A DNA stretch of 13,756 nucleotides from Elusimicrobiota bacterium. GTDB taxonomy: Bacteria; Elusimicrobiota; Elusimicrobia; Elusimicrobiales; UBA9959. The notes beneath the pieces were generated by a model. That model did not search any database. It saw only the letters and a program-made list of their open reading frames with translations, and was not told where the DNA came from. Of this stretch, positions 1 to 6,780 are shown in pieces. The stretch's first letter is position 1. Every line of letters begins with the position of its first letter. Both the position numbers and the translations under genes were made by a program. The stretch covers positions 1 to 13,756 of the forward strand of contig DAOWCC010000041.1 in NCBI GenBank assembly GCA_030639665.1, read 5' to 3'.

Positions 1-77
1 ACTGGGCTTTCGGAAGGTCTGCTACGGACACCGGTTGATTTTGCAAAGCAAAATGTAACCGTGTCTGCGCAGTGAGC
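1..77 (+). repeat. Truncated, diverged copy of the structured repeat found in the tRNA operon
   Basis: The first 11 bases (ACTGGGCTTTC) and GGACAC at 26-31 match the element seen on the minus strand at 10478-10970. The centre is a perfect hairpin TTTTGC-AAA-GCAAAA (39-53), where the other copies have TTTCGC-AAA-GCGAAA. An outer stem GACAC (27-31) / GTGTC (61-65) and GGTT (33-36) / AACC (57-60) encloses it. The 5' end is cut by the window edge, so it cannot be seen whether a tRNA stub precedes it. Function unknown. Confidence 0.6.
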
Positions 78-116
78 TATGCGAATGTAGTAGGCGAATC
101 CCCTTGGGGGCGCATA
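78..116 (+). repeat. Nested inverted repeat next to the edge repeat
   Basis: TATGCG (78-83) is the reverse complement of CGCATA (111-116), and inside it CCCC (100-103) faces GGGG (106-109) across TT. The stretch may be the 3' part of the same structured element, or a separate hairpin. Copies of this part are not seen at 10478-10970, so its membership of the family is uncertain. Confidence 0.35.
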
Positions 117-119
117 TTT

Positions 120-193
120 ACCCCCACACTTACACATTGCTTAACAGCTGTTTTTAAAAGCCAAAAAGCACTTCGTAAGTGTGGGGGTTTTTT
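120..193 (+). terminator. Strong plus-strand hairpin with T-tract, probable terminator
   Basis: CCCCCACACTTAC (121-133) is perfectly complementary to GTAAGTGTGGGGG (175-187). One further A-T pair at 120/188 is possible, and TTTTTT follows. The loop is long (41 nt), which is unusual for an intrinsic terminator. A small alternative hairpin CACTT-CGT-AAGTG (169-181) competes with its 3' arm. The T-tract is only on the plus strand, so it would stop transcription coming from the left edge, not the minus-strand operon that ends at 349. Confidence 0.55.
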
Positions 194-348
194 AAAATAC
201 TATCTAAATAAAACAATTATTTGAAATTTGGGGTTTATTATTTGGAGCTTGAGTTTCCACTTCAAAAGCGGGGACTAATTTGTTCAGATGGCCATTTTAC
301 AATAGCAATTTGATCAACACACAATTAGGATCTATGATATCTTCCAAA

Positions 349-1413
349 TTAATAATAATCCTTGCGCGAGACAATATCCGATGCTATAAGATTGGCAAAC
401 GCGACCTTCATATCGGCAAATGAAGTCGTGGATTTTGTTTTCCCGCCGAACAACTCCTTTAACGCTTTTAAACCTGTTTTATCATCCGTCTTCACTGTAA
501 AGACAACGGAGCCGGGATAAGGCCTCATTCCCGTCATAACCTTGTCGCCGTCGCCATCAACTATGCCTATAATCGGAACGCCGAAACGGGATAGTATATC
601 CCCGACAACGGCGGTGGTATCATCACCTACGGTAACCGCTCCCTCAACTCCACTCGCTAATTTGTAAATATCCATGCCGGCATGGTCAACAAAAGCCACG
701 CCGCTTCCGGTAAGTTTTTTTACCCTGGCCTGCGCTCCCGCGCCCCTTAAACATTTGGTGGAGGCCAGTTTCACATGAGCCAAATTCACTCCGCCAAGTC
801 GCTCCAATTTCTCAAGGCCATGCGGTTTTATACGAGCTCCTCGGATAGAGATTATGGAACGGTTTTCTGAAACCAAAACCACTTCAGATTTCAAAGCTCT
901 ACCCACCACAATGCCGTTTACAAGTATAAAATCTCCCCTTTTAGCGGTAGTCATGCGACGGCAGAGAGTTCCTTTCTCGGTCCATAATTCCACTCCGGCT
1001 TTCGATGTTTTTGAACGGCAAAAGCCGAGTTTTTTAAGTTTTGAGATAACTTGAACAGGGCAAGATTTTGATAATTCCGCGTATACCAATCCTGAACATT
1101 CCGCCTGCGCCACGGCAGCGGAAGAAGCGGCGCGTTCGGCCACCATACTGCCGAATCTCAGACCTGAACGGGCAGATTGTCCGAAGGTGACAAGCAAAAT
1201 CATGGAACAGTCTTTTTCGAGCAGTTTAACGCATTGCGAAGGTTGTAATCCGGGAGTTTCCACGCCTTCAATGCCGCTGTCAATTAAGGCCGTTCGCGCC
1301 ATTGTGCCGGCTAACATTAAACGGGCTCTCGCGCGTCCTGAAAAAACTTTAATAATTTTCTCGGCCCAGCCTTGATCAAAAACTTCCGGACCGTGAAAAA
1401 GCAGTCCTATCAT
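349..1413 (-). CDS. DUF2117-like protein, function unknown
   Basis: This is a 354-residue soluble protein. Its opening (MIGLLFHGPEVFDQG), the segment VGDDTTAVVGDIL (about 262-274) and VDGDGD (285-290) resemble DUF2117, a family I know chiefly from methanogenic archaea. This is recognition from memory, not a search. No signal peptide or membrane segment is visible. Possible metal or nucleotide ligands include several Cys (61, 69, 106, 118, 132, 151, 221), FVDHAGMD (241-248) and the acidic cluster 285-290, but no known catalytic motif is complete. Its ATG overlaps the stop of the upstream helical-repeat gene (ATGA, 1410-1413), so the two are translationally coupled. It is the last gene of a three-gene operon preceded by a NikR-type box. 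No function is known; a role linked to nickel is inference from context only. Confidence 0.6.
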   Translation of the reverse strand: MIGLLFHGPEVFDQGWAEKIIKVFSGRARARLMLAGTMARTALIDSGIEGVETPGLQPSQCVKLLEKDCSMILLVTFGQSARSGLRFGSMVAERAASSAAVAQAECSGLVYAELSKSCPVQVISKLKKLGFCRSKTSKAGVELWTEKGTLCRRMTTAKRGDFILVNGIVVGRALKSEVVLVSENRSIISIRGARIKPHGLEKLERLGGVNLAHVKLASTKCLRGAGAQARVKKLTGSGVAFVDHAGMDIYKLASGVEGAVTVGDDTTAVVGDILSRFGVPIIGIVDGDGDKVMTGMRPYPGSVVFTVKTDDKTGLKALKELFGGKTKSTTSFADMKVAFANLIASDIVSRKDYY

Positions 1414-1976
1414 TTTTTTCCCCTTGCCAGTTCAAGGTAAAGTTCCGCGCGCTTACGACTCCATGCCTCATCACCGGCATCGCCTTTTAATACCCAATAT
1501 TCGGCATTGCGAAGCCATAAATCCGCGGGTTTACGATAAGAGGAAATATCTTTCCCTCCGGCAAAAAACATTTCCGCCGCGTGTTCATAAGCGTCCGCGG
1601 CAAGAAAAAAAGCCTCGCGCGCTTCAAAAAAAGAGCCCAATTTTTCATAAACCGAAGCTGCTCTAATAAAATCGGAGTCGCGTTCCGCGAGCGCGGCAAT
1701 TCTTGAACCGATTAAAAGAGCCGTCTCTTTCAGTTCCCCTTTAACGGAAATGGCAAAGCCGTTCTCATAAGCCTCTAAGGAGGAAGAAACATTTCCGACG
1801 GATTCAAAAAGTATTCCGGCATTAAGAAATCCCATAGCGGCAAGAGCATAACTGCCTTTATCCTTTTTAATAGAGGCGAACTCAAGCCAAAGTTCAGGTG
1901 AATTTTCACGGCGCGCGCGCGCCTCAAGAACTCTTCCCTTATAATAACTGTCACTCTCCTTCAGATTTTGAAACAT
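1410..1976 (-). CDS. TPR-like helical-repeat protein, hypothetical
   Basis: The product has 188 residues, is predicted almost entirely alpha-helical, and is rich in Ala, Leu and Glu. Repeating helix pairs resemble tetratricopeptide repeats, for example around residues 43-75 (ALAAMGFLNAGILFE) and 100-140 (AASVYEKLGSFFEAREAFF). There is no signal peptide, so it is likely a cytoplasmic scaffold or adaptor. The start is well supported: GGAGG lies 5 nt before the ATG, and that Shine-Dalgarno overlaps the stop region of the upstream membrane-protein gene (8-nt gap). The 3' end overlaps the next gene by 4 nt. The gene therefore sits firmly inside a coupled trio, and its partners are probably the flanking Gate-domain and DUF2117-like proteins. 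I do not recognise a specific family. Confidence 0.65.
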   Translation of the reverse strand: MFQNLKESDSYYKGRVLEARARRENSPELWLEFASIKKDKGSYALAAMGFLNAGILFESVGNVSSSLEAYENGFAISVKGELKETALLIGSRIAALAERDSDFIRAASVYEKLGSFFEAREAFFLAADAYEHAAEMFFAGGKDISSYRKPADLWLRNAEYWVLKGDAGDEAWSRKRAELYLELARGKK

Positions 1977-1984
1977 ACTGCCTC

Positions 1985-2953
1985 CTAATATTTATAACCG
2001 ATAAAAAATGCCAAAGCCGCAAGCACCGCGCCGTAGCTGATTATCCTTGCAATCAAGGAAACAACTATTATGGCGCCGCCGTCCCGCCCGCCGAATATTC
2101 CGCAATAATACGGAATGAGATAACGCAAGCTGGTCGCGGTAGCGGCAAAAGCCCCAGCGAAAAGCGCAAAAACCAATTGGGGACCTGAAGCCGTGCCGGC
2201 CGTAAAAATCCCCCCTGCCACGACATAAGCGGCCGCGGGACTTATAAGCCTGGCGGCTATCACCGGCAAAACCGTCAAATTAAGCGGCAGATAATCCGTC
2301 ATGAACGATAACGGGCCGCTCGCATTATCAAAAAAACCGATTGTAATAAGACCATAAACAATATATGCCGCCGGAATCATAGTTTTGGAAACTTTAAATA
2401 CGGATTTAAATGACGGTTTAATCGACGCTTGCGCCGCTACGCCAAAATTCCAATTCTGTCTCTTTTTAATTTCCGAATACTCCGGCGAAATAACGCGCGG
2501 CGCCAAAAAAAAGCGGCCCGCCAAAAGCATAATCAAAGCTTTCAGCGTACAAGCCAAAAGCAAAAACCCATAATAAGCAAAACCGAAAAAACCAAGAACC
2601 GGCACGGCCAGCGGCAAGACACTTTTACCGGTGGCTATCTCGCCGGGAAGATTGTTTACTATCGCCGCCACTATAAGTTCTCGACGGCCAAGCTTGCCTT
2701 CACGGCGCAAATCGGCCAGCATGGCGTGGCCTGCCGTGGGCGAGATTATACTGGTGACAAAACCGGCTCCGCAACCGCTACTGAGACGGCCAAGACGCAT
2801 AATAGGCCCGGCAAGACGGGAAAGTCCGTCCAATCGGCCCATATTTTCAAGCAGATGCGCCGCGAAAACCCCCGCCGCGAAAACAGGCATTATTCGCAAT
2901 AAAAATTTTGTGCCGTCGACAAGCGCCGTAATTATATCGGGATGTATTTCCAT
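1985..2953 (-). CDS. Gate-domain (nucleoside-recognition family) polytopic membrane protein, candidate transporter
   Basis: The product has 322 residues and about eight or nine hydrophobic segments. The two halves (roughly 10-135 and 180-315) look like two Gate (nucleoside recognition, Pfam Gate) modules. Characteristic pieces are ISPTAGHAML in the first half, followed by NNLPGE, which resemble uncharacterised Gate proteins of archaea and deep-branching bacteria. Substrates of this subgroup are not established. It is the first gene of the Gate/TPR/DUF2117 operon, ends 8 nt before the next ATG and provides its Shine-Dalgarno. A NikR-type inverted repeat lies 88 nt before its ATG (3041-3067), so a role in nickel or another metal-related solute uptake is plausible but inferred. 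The ATG at 2953 is preceded by AAAGG at a usable distance. Two very short reading frames lie in the leader. Confidence 0.7.
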   Translation of the reverse strand: MEIHPDIITALVDGTKFLLRIMPVFAAGVFAAHLLENMGRLDGLSRLAGPIMRLGRLSSGCGAGFVTSIISPTAGHAMLADLRREGKLGRRELIVAAIVNNLPGEIATGKSVLPLAVPVLGFFGFAYYGFLLLACTLKALIMLLAGRFFLAPRVISPEYSEIKKRQNWNFGVAAQASIKPSFKSVFKVSKTMIPAAYIVYGLITIGFFDNASGPLSFMTDYLPLNLTVLPVIAARLISPAAAYVVAGGIFTAGTASGPQLVFALFAGAFAATATSLRYLIPYYCGIFGGRDGGAIIVVSLIARIISYGAVLAALAFFIGYKY

Positions 2954-3040
2954 AAGCCTTTATATATACCGGAAAAGCTTCGCGCCTATACACATCAGGA
3001 AAATCATAATTGCAATATCCGCATAGTGCCTTCCTTTTTC

Positions 3041-3067
3041 GTGATACTTTTTTCATTTTCGTAACAC
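3041..3067 (-). promoter_or_regulatory. Predicted NikR operator upstream of the Gate-domain operon
   Basis: On the plus strand GTGATAC (3041-3047), 13 bases, then GTAACAC (3061-3067) form an inverted repeat with one mismatch. The half-sites and the exact 13-bp spacing match the box in front of nikR at 3515-3541. They also fit the GTGTTAC-N13/14-GTAACAC pattern that I recall as the NikR site predicted in delta-proteobacteria. It lies between the nikR stop codon and the operon start at 2953. No convincing -35/-10 pair was found around it. Confidence 0.65.
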
Positions 3068-3099
3068 ACTAACCGAAAAATTTTTAAACTACATCTATT

Positions 3100-3513
3100 T
3101 TATATACACTTCTCCGCCGTGGACACACACAAACTCTTATGACTTACCCCTTTAACGGAATTCAACTTATCGGCAAGCTCTTTAACCTTAAGATATTTGC
3201 CTTTGACCGCTATTATTTCAAGACAATTATCATGATCCAAATGGATATGCTGGCTGGATATTATCAGGTTGTGCGACGCATGCTGAATATCCGTTATCTT
3301 ATCCATTAAATCTCTTTTGTGATGATTAAAGACTATGGTTATGGCTCCGGCTATGGAAGAATTTTTTTTATATTCCTCAACAACAAATTCTTTCCTCATT
3401 AAGTCGGAAATGGCTTTTGAGCGGTTGGTATAATTTTTCTTTTTAATATGGGCGTCAAATTTTTCAAGCAAAGCTTGTTCTATGGAAACGCCGAATCTCT
3501 TGAGCTTAAGCAT
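3100..3513 (-). CDS. nikR: Nickel-responsive transcriptional regulator NikR
   Basis: This 137-residue protein has the NikR plan: an N-terminal ribbon-helix-helix DNA-binding domain (MLKLKRFGVSIEQ to about residue 45, including NRSKAISDLMR) and a C-terminal ACT-like nickel-binding domain. Aligned with E. coli NikR, the four high-affinity nickel ligands H76, H87, H89 and C95 are all present here as H78, H89, H91 and C97, in the segment QHASH...QHIHLDHDNC. The start at 3513 is chosen because AAGGT precedes it at a good distance and the family begins here; an upstream extension would carry junk. NikR senses intracellular nickel and usually represses nickel uptake genes. The gene lies 107 nt after hypF and has its own promoter and operator, so self-control is likely. 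Two additional Cys near the C-terminus (129, 136) are not part of the known site. Confidence 0.93.
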   Translation of the reverse strand: MLKLKRFGVSIEQALLEKFDAHIKKKNYTNRSKAISDLMRKEFVVEEYKKNSSIAGAITIVFNHHKRDLMDKITDIQHASHNLIISSQHIHLDHDNCLEIIAVKGKYLKVKELADKLNSVKGVSHKSLCVSTAEKCI

Positions 3514-3514
3514 A

Positions 3515-3541
3515 GTGTTACCTTTTAAGAAATGATAACAC
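3515..3541 (-). promoter_or_regulatory. Predicted NikR autoregulatory operator
   Basis: On the plus strand GTGTTAC (3515-3521), 13 bases, then ATAACAC (3535-3541) form an inverted repeat with a single mismatch in the innermost pair. It begins one base from the nikR start codon and overlaps both the Shine-Dalgarno and the predicted -10 box (3532-3537). This is an ideal position for repression. Half-site and spacing are the same as at 3041-3067. Confidence 0.7.
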
Positions 3542-3561
3542 AAAAGGAAAACATCAATCAA
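3532..3561 (-). promoter_or_regulatory. Predicted sigma-70-type promoter of nikR
   Basis: Read on the minus strand, TTGATT (complement of 3556-3561), an 18-bp spacer and TATCAT (complement of 3532-3537; five of six matches to TATAAT) form a plausible promoter. The -10 box lies inside the NikR operator. Confidence 0.45.
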
Positions 3562-3620
3562 CTTTATCCCGATTATCCCTTAAAGCGGAATATTTTTACA
3601 AAAACAATAAACCATGTTTT

Positions 3621-5906
3621 TTATAAGGTGAATTCTATTTTCTTTAAAGCCGCGTAGGTTTGACCCAAAGATACGCAGGCGTCATTGGCGGGAATTCGGA
3701 CATTGGTAAAAACTTCAAAATTCTCTTTTTCAAGAAGTTCCTTTGTTAAGCTTAAAAGAATCTTATTTTGAAAAACCCCTCCCGAAAGACATATTATTCT
3801 TATCTTGTTTTCTTTTCTTAAAGAAACAAAAACATCTTTTACCATTAAACTTAAAGCGGTATGAAATTTTTCAGATATGATTTGAGCCTTCATAGGAGAA
3901 TCAGGCTCTTTAAGTATTCCGGTGATTACAGGCAAAGGATCGATTATAATTTTATTTTGGCCTTTAAGAAGCGCGAACTTATATGGCTTTAAACTTTTTC
4001 TTTTAAAAAGACTTTCAAGCTCCATCGGCCCCTGCGCTTCATATTCGCTAAACTGCCTGATTTGAGCTAAAGAAGCCACCGCGTCAAACAGTCTTCCCAT
4101 GCTTGATGTTAAAGGCGTATTTATTTCCGCTTCAATCATTTTTTCCACAATTTTTATTTTTTCTTTCTTTATCCCTTTGAATACTTTTCTTCCTTTCAGT
4201 AAAAACTTTTTATCCAGCATTTTAATTAAAGATAAAGAACATCTCCATATTTCTTCTTGAGCCGCGTCCCCGCCCGGAAGCCCGAAATAATTAAGATGGG
4301 CAAGCCTTTCGGCTTTCCCGCCTTTTACGCTTATAAACTCCGAGCCCCAAATATTTCCATCCAAACCATAACCTGTTCCATCCAAGGCAAGCCCCATAAA
4401 AGGCTTTTTTATTTGATGTTCCGCGGCGACGCTTAAAACATGGGCTAAATGATGCTGAACTTTTACCAATTTGACGCTTGTTTTTTTAGCAAGTATGGAG
4501 GAATGATAATTCGGATGCGCGTCACAGGCTATTAACCGAGGCTTAACGGATAAAAGCTTTTTAAATTTTGAAATGGTTTCAGTTTGAAAATCCTGATTTT
4601 CAATTTCACTCAAATCACCTATATGCTGAGAAACAAAAGCGCGCGAGCCGCGGCTTAGGCAAAAAGTATTTTTTAAATCAGCTCCAAAAGCCAAAACGGA
4701 AACCCCGCCTTCTACCGGCATTTTTATTGAACTTGGAACATAGCCTCTGGCTCGACGAATGAGATAAAAAACATCTTCCATAACAAAACCCACACTATCA
4801 TCTATTCTATTATGAATATCTCTATCATTGAAAAGAGCGAGATTAATAAGACCTTTTAATTTATCTTTAGCATGTAAAATTGTTTTCGCTATGGGCTCAT
4901 CCCTCTTATTGCCCGATGTCATAAGAAGGGGATTATGAAAACCCTTGGATCTTAATATTTGAAATAAAGCTTCATGTAAAGGAGTGTAACTTATCATTAA
5001 GCCGAGAGTTGAAAGTCCCGGAGAAATGCAATTATAATTTGAATTCCGTTTTTTAAGCATAATAACGGGCGATGAAGGCGATAAAAGAATTTCTTCTTCT
5101 TTTTTCCCAATAAAACAAATTTTCTTGGCTTCTTTTATATTTGAAACCATTAAAGCGAAAGGCTTTGAAGGCCTCTGTTTATATTTTCTTATTTTTGAAA
5201 CGGCTTTTTTATTTAAAGCTGAACAAGCGATATGAAATCCGCCCAAGCTCTGCAAAGCGCAAATCCCCCCTGAAATAATGGCATCCGCCGCCGCGTTTAA
5301 GGCTTCAAAACCTTCCAATTTTTTATGGCCCGCGATTGAAAACACTGTTGGGCCGCAATCGGGGCAGGCATTGGGTTGGGCGTGAAATCTTCTATCTACT
5401 GGATTTTTATATTCTTTTTCGCAAATCCGGCACATCTTAAACTTTTTCATTGTTGTTTGCGGCCTGTCATAAGGAATATCCTTTACTATGGTAAATCTCG
5501 GTCCGCAATTGGTGCAATTTATGAATGGATAAAGATGCCTTTTATCTTTTGGATTTCTCATTTCTTTTCTACAATCGGAACATAAAGCCAAGTCTGGAGG
5601 AATAATCCCTCGAGCTTTTGAAGTTTTTTCACTTTTGATAATATTAAATTCTTTTTCTTTTTTTATTTTAATTCCGGAAATTTTAAAAGATTCTATTACT
5701 GATTGAGAGGGTTTTAAAAGTTTTAAATCGGAAATAAAGCTTTGAATATGGCTTTTTGAGCCCTGCGCCTCAATAATAACTCCTTGAGAAGTATTCTTCA
5801 CAAAACCTAAAACCTTATTTTTTAAAGCAATCTTATAAACGAAAGGCCTAAAACCAATTCCTTGAACCACTCCGTTTATTATTATTTTTTTTCTAATAAT
5901 AGCCAT
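3621..5906 (-). CDS. hypF: Carbamoyltransferase HypF, [NiFe]-hydrogenase maturation
   Basis: The 761 residues match the usual size of HypF, which uses carbamoyl phosphate and ATP to make the thiocarbamate on HypE that becomes the cyanide ligands of the hydrogenase iron. All domains are visible in order. An acylphosphatase-like domain has VQGIGFRPFVY at 14-24. Two zinc fingers use C109, C112, C131, C134 and C159, C162, C181, C184. The YrdC-like domain has KQRPSKPFALMV at 243-254, LMTSGNKRDEP at 328-338 and RRARGYVP at 384-391. The Kae1-like domain has HHLAH at 485-489, DGTGYG at 509-514 and, near the C-terminus, GGVFQN and PANDACVSLGQ. The ATG shares its A with the stop of the preceding membrane-protein gene (TAATG), so translation is coupled and no separate Shine-Dalgarno is seen. 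No truncation or missing key residue was noted. Confidence 0.97.
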   Translation of the reverse strand: MAIIRKKIIINGVVQGIGFRPFVYKIALKNKVLGFVKNTSQGVIIEAQGSKSHIQSFISDLKLLKPSQSVIESFKISGIKIKKEKEFNIIKSEKTSKARGIIPPDLALCSDCRKEMRNPKDKRHLYPFINCTNCGPRFTIVKDIPYDRPQTTMKKFKMCRICEKEYKNPVDRRFHAQPNACPDCGPTVFSIAGHKKLEGFEALNAAADAIISGGICALQSLGGFHIACSALNKKAVSKIRKYKQRPSKPFALMVSNIKEAKKICFIGKKEEEILLSPSSPVIMLKKRNSNYNCISPGLSTLGLMISYTPLHEALFQILRSKGFHNPLLMTSGNKRDEPIAKTILHAKDKLKGLINLALFNDRDIHNRIDDSVGFVMEDVFYLIRRARGYVPSSIKMPVEGGVSVLAFGADLKNTFCLSRGSRAFVSQHIGDLSEIENQDFQTETISKFKKLLSVKPRLIACDAHPNYHSSILAKKTSVKLVKVQHHLAHVLSVAAEHQIKKPFMGLALDGTGYGLDGNIWGSEFISVKGGKAERLAHLNYFGLPGGDAAQEEIWRCSLSLIKMLDKKFLLKGRKVFKGIKKEKIKIVEKMIEAEINTPLTSSMGRLFDAVASLAQIRQFSEYEAQGPMELESLFKRKSLKPYKFALLKGQNKIIIDPLPVITGILKEPDSPMKAQIISEKFHTALSLMVKDVFVSLRKENKIRIICLSGGVFQNKILLSLTKELLEKENFEVFTNVRIPANDACVSLGQTYAALKKIEFTL

Positions 5907-6736
5907 TATTTGTTTTGACCCGTAACCCGCAGCCTGTGACCTGCATCCTGTTTAGTATAATTAAATTCACTGCCAAAAAGACTATGCGGAATAAGATACA
6001 TGCCGAAAGTAACCGTAAAAGCGAATATTATCCACCTTCTTGGATATTTAAATTTATACATTGAAATAGCCGCGATTATCCAGCAAATCATCATTATGAG
6101 GGCTTTATTGTCGGTCAAGTCATGCCCGAAAGGAAACCCTGTCCAGAAAAAACCGAAAGCGTATTTCTGGGTAATCGGCCCCAATATAAATCCGCCGATA
6201 GCGAGAAAAAAAACATTTAAAATAACCGGATGTTTTAGCGCATATTTTTTATCCATAACGCCAAAAAAAATTCTAACCGAAAAAAGCATAAACAGAAACA
6301 TAAATACAATATGAGGAATAAGAATATAGGGCGGAACAAAGCCTTTAAATCTCGTTATTACAGGCTCTTGAGTAATCAATAACTTATTATTTTTATCTCC
6401 TATCTCAACCTTATATTCAATTTTACCGGCGGGAGGCTGATTAGCAAGAGAAGCGCTTAATTCTTTATCGGCATAATTCATGGTTAAAAAAGACCATTTA
6501 TCCGATGTCTTATATCTGCGCCATATAACCATTCCTTTTATTTCATTATTCGACTTTACTTTTATCACGCAATCATTTTTACCGATAGCGCAGCTTCTGG
6601 GTAAATAATAGCCGACAACGGCCTCTTTATATTTGATTGTATTTTTTATGGGATATGTCGGGCCGGTTATTTTTTGGAAATAGGCGAAAAAAACAGTTAT
6701 TATAAAACTTAATATCCAAAAGAGTGTCTTTTTCAT
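5906..6736 (-). CDS. Unrecognised membrane protein inside the hyp operon
   Basis: The 276-residue product has an N-terminal membrane anchor (about 4-21) and a hydrophilic, beta-rich segment, probably extracytoplasmic (about 25-135, with the pair C49/C56 and NQPPAGKIEYKVEI at 99-112). Four more membrane segments follow (about 137-158, 170-190, 211-226, 234-251). The loop QKYAFGFFWTGFPFGHDL (190-207), followed by TDNK, is striking, and I recall similar motifs in hypothetical proteins of diverse bacteria, without a function. It sits between hypE (42 nt upstream) and hypF (1-nt overlap), which suggests co-expression with hydrogenase maturation, but no known maturation step needs it. The ATG at 6736 lacks a clear Shine-Dalgarno. 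Its last 12 or so residues are encoded by a degenerate short repeat (5916-5951), so the true family C-terminus was probably different. Confidence 0.7.
   Translation of the reverse strand: MKKTLFWILSFIITVFFAYFQKITGPTYPIKNTIKYKEAVVGYYLPRSCAIGKNDCVIKVKSNNEIKGMVIWRRYKTSDKWSFLTMNYADKELSASLANQPPAGKIEYKVEIGDKNNKLLITQEPVITRFKGFVPPYILIPHIVFMFLFMLFSVRIFFGVMDKKYALKHPVILNVFFLAIGGFILGPITQKYAFGFFWTGFPFGHDLTDNKALIMMICWIIAAISMYKFKYPRRWIIFAFTVTFGMYLIPHSLFGSEFNYTKQDAGHRLRVTGQNK
5916..5951. repeat. Degenerate short tandem repeat, GTGACCTGCA type
   Basis: The stretch repeats a loose unit of about 7 bases (CCCGTAACCCGCAGCCTGTG followed by ACCTGCATCCTG). On the minus strand it reads CAGGATGCAGGTCACAGG and so on, and encodes the C-terminal tail of the membrane protein (around AGHRLRVTG). 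It resembles the short repeats that spread between genes in many environmental bacterial genomes. Confidence 0.55.
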
Positions 6737-6748
6737 AATTGCAAAAAC

Positions 6749-6780
6749 TTTGCACTTTTCTTTTGCGCCTTCGCGTCTTT
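6749..6780. repeat. Degenerate short tandem repeat, CGCGAAGGCGCAAAAG type
   Basis: Read on the minus strand, AAAGACGCGAAGGCGCAAAA followed by GAAAAGTGCAAAG is a loose purine-rich heptamer-like repeat. It starts at the hypE stop codon (TAA, 6779-6781) and fills the gap before the membrane-protein gene. Confidence 0.5.

Noticed and set aside
3068..3100. Promoter of the Gate operon
   Set aside because: Several A+T-rich hexamers fit loosely, but none forms a convincing -35/-10 pair.
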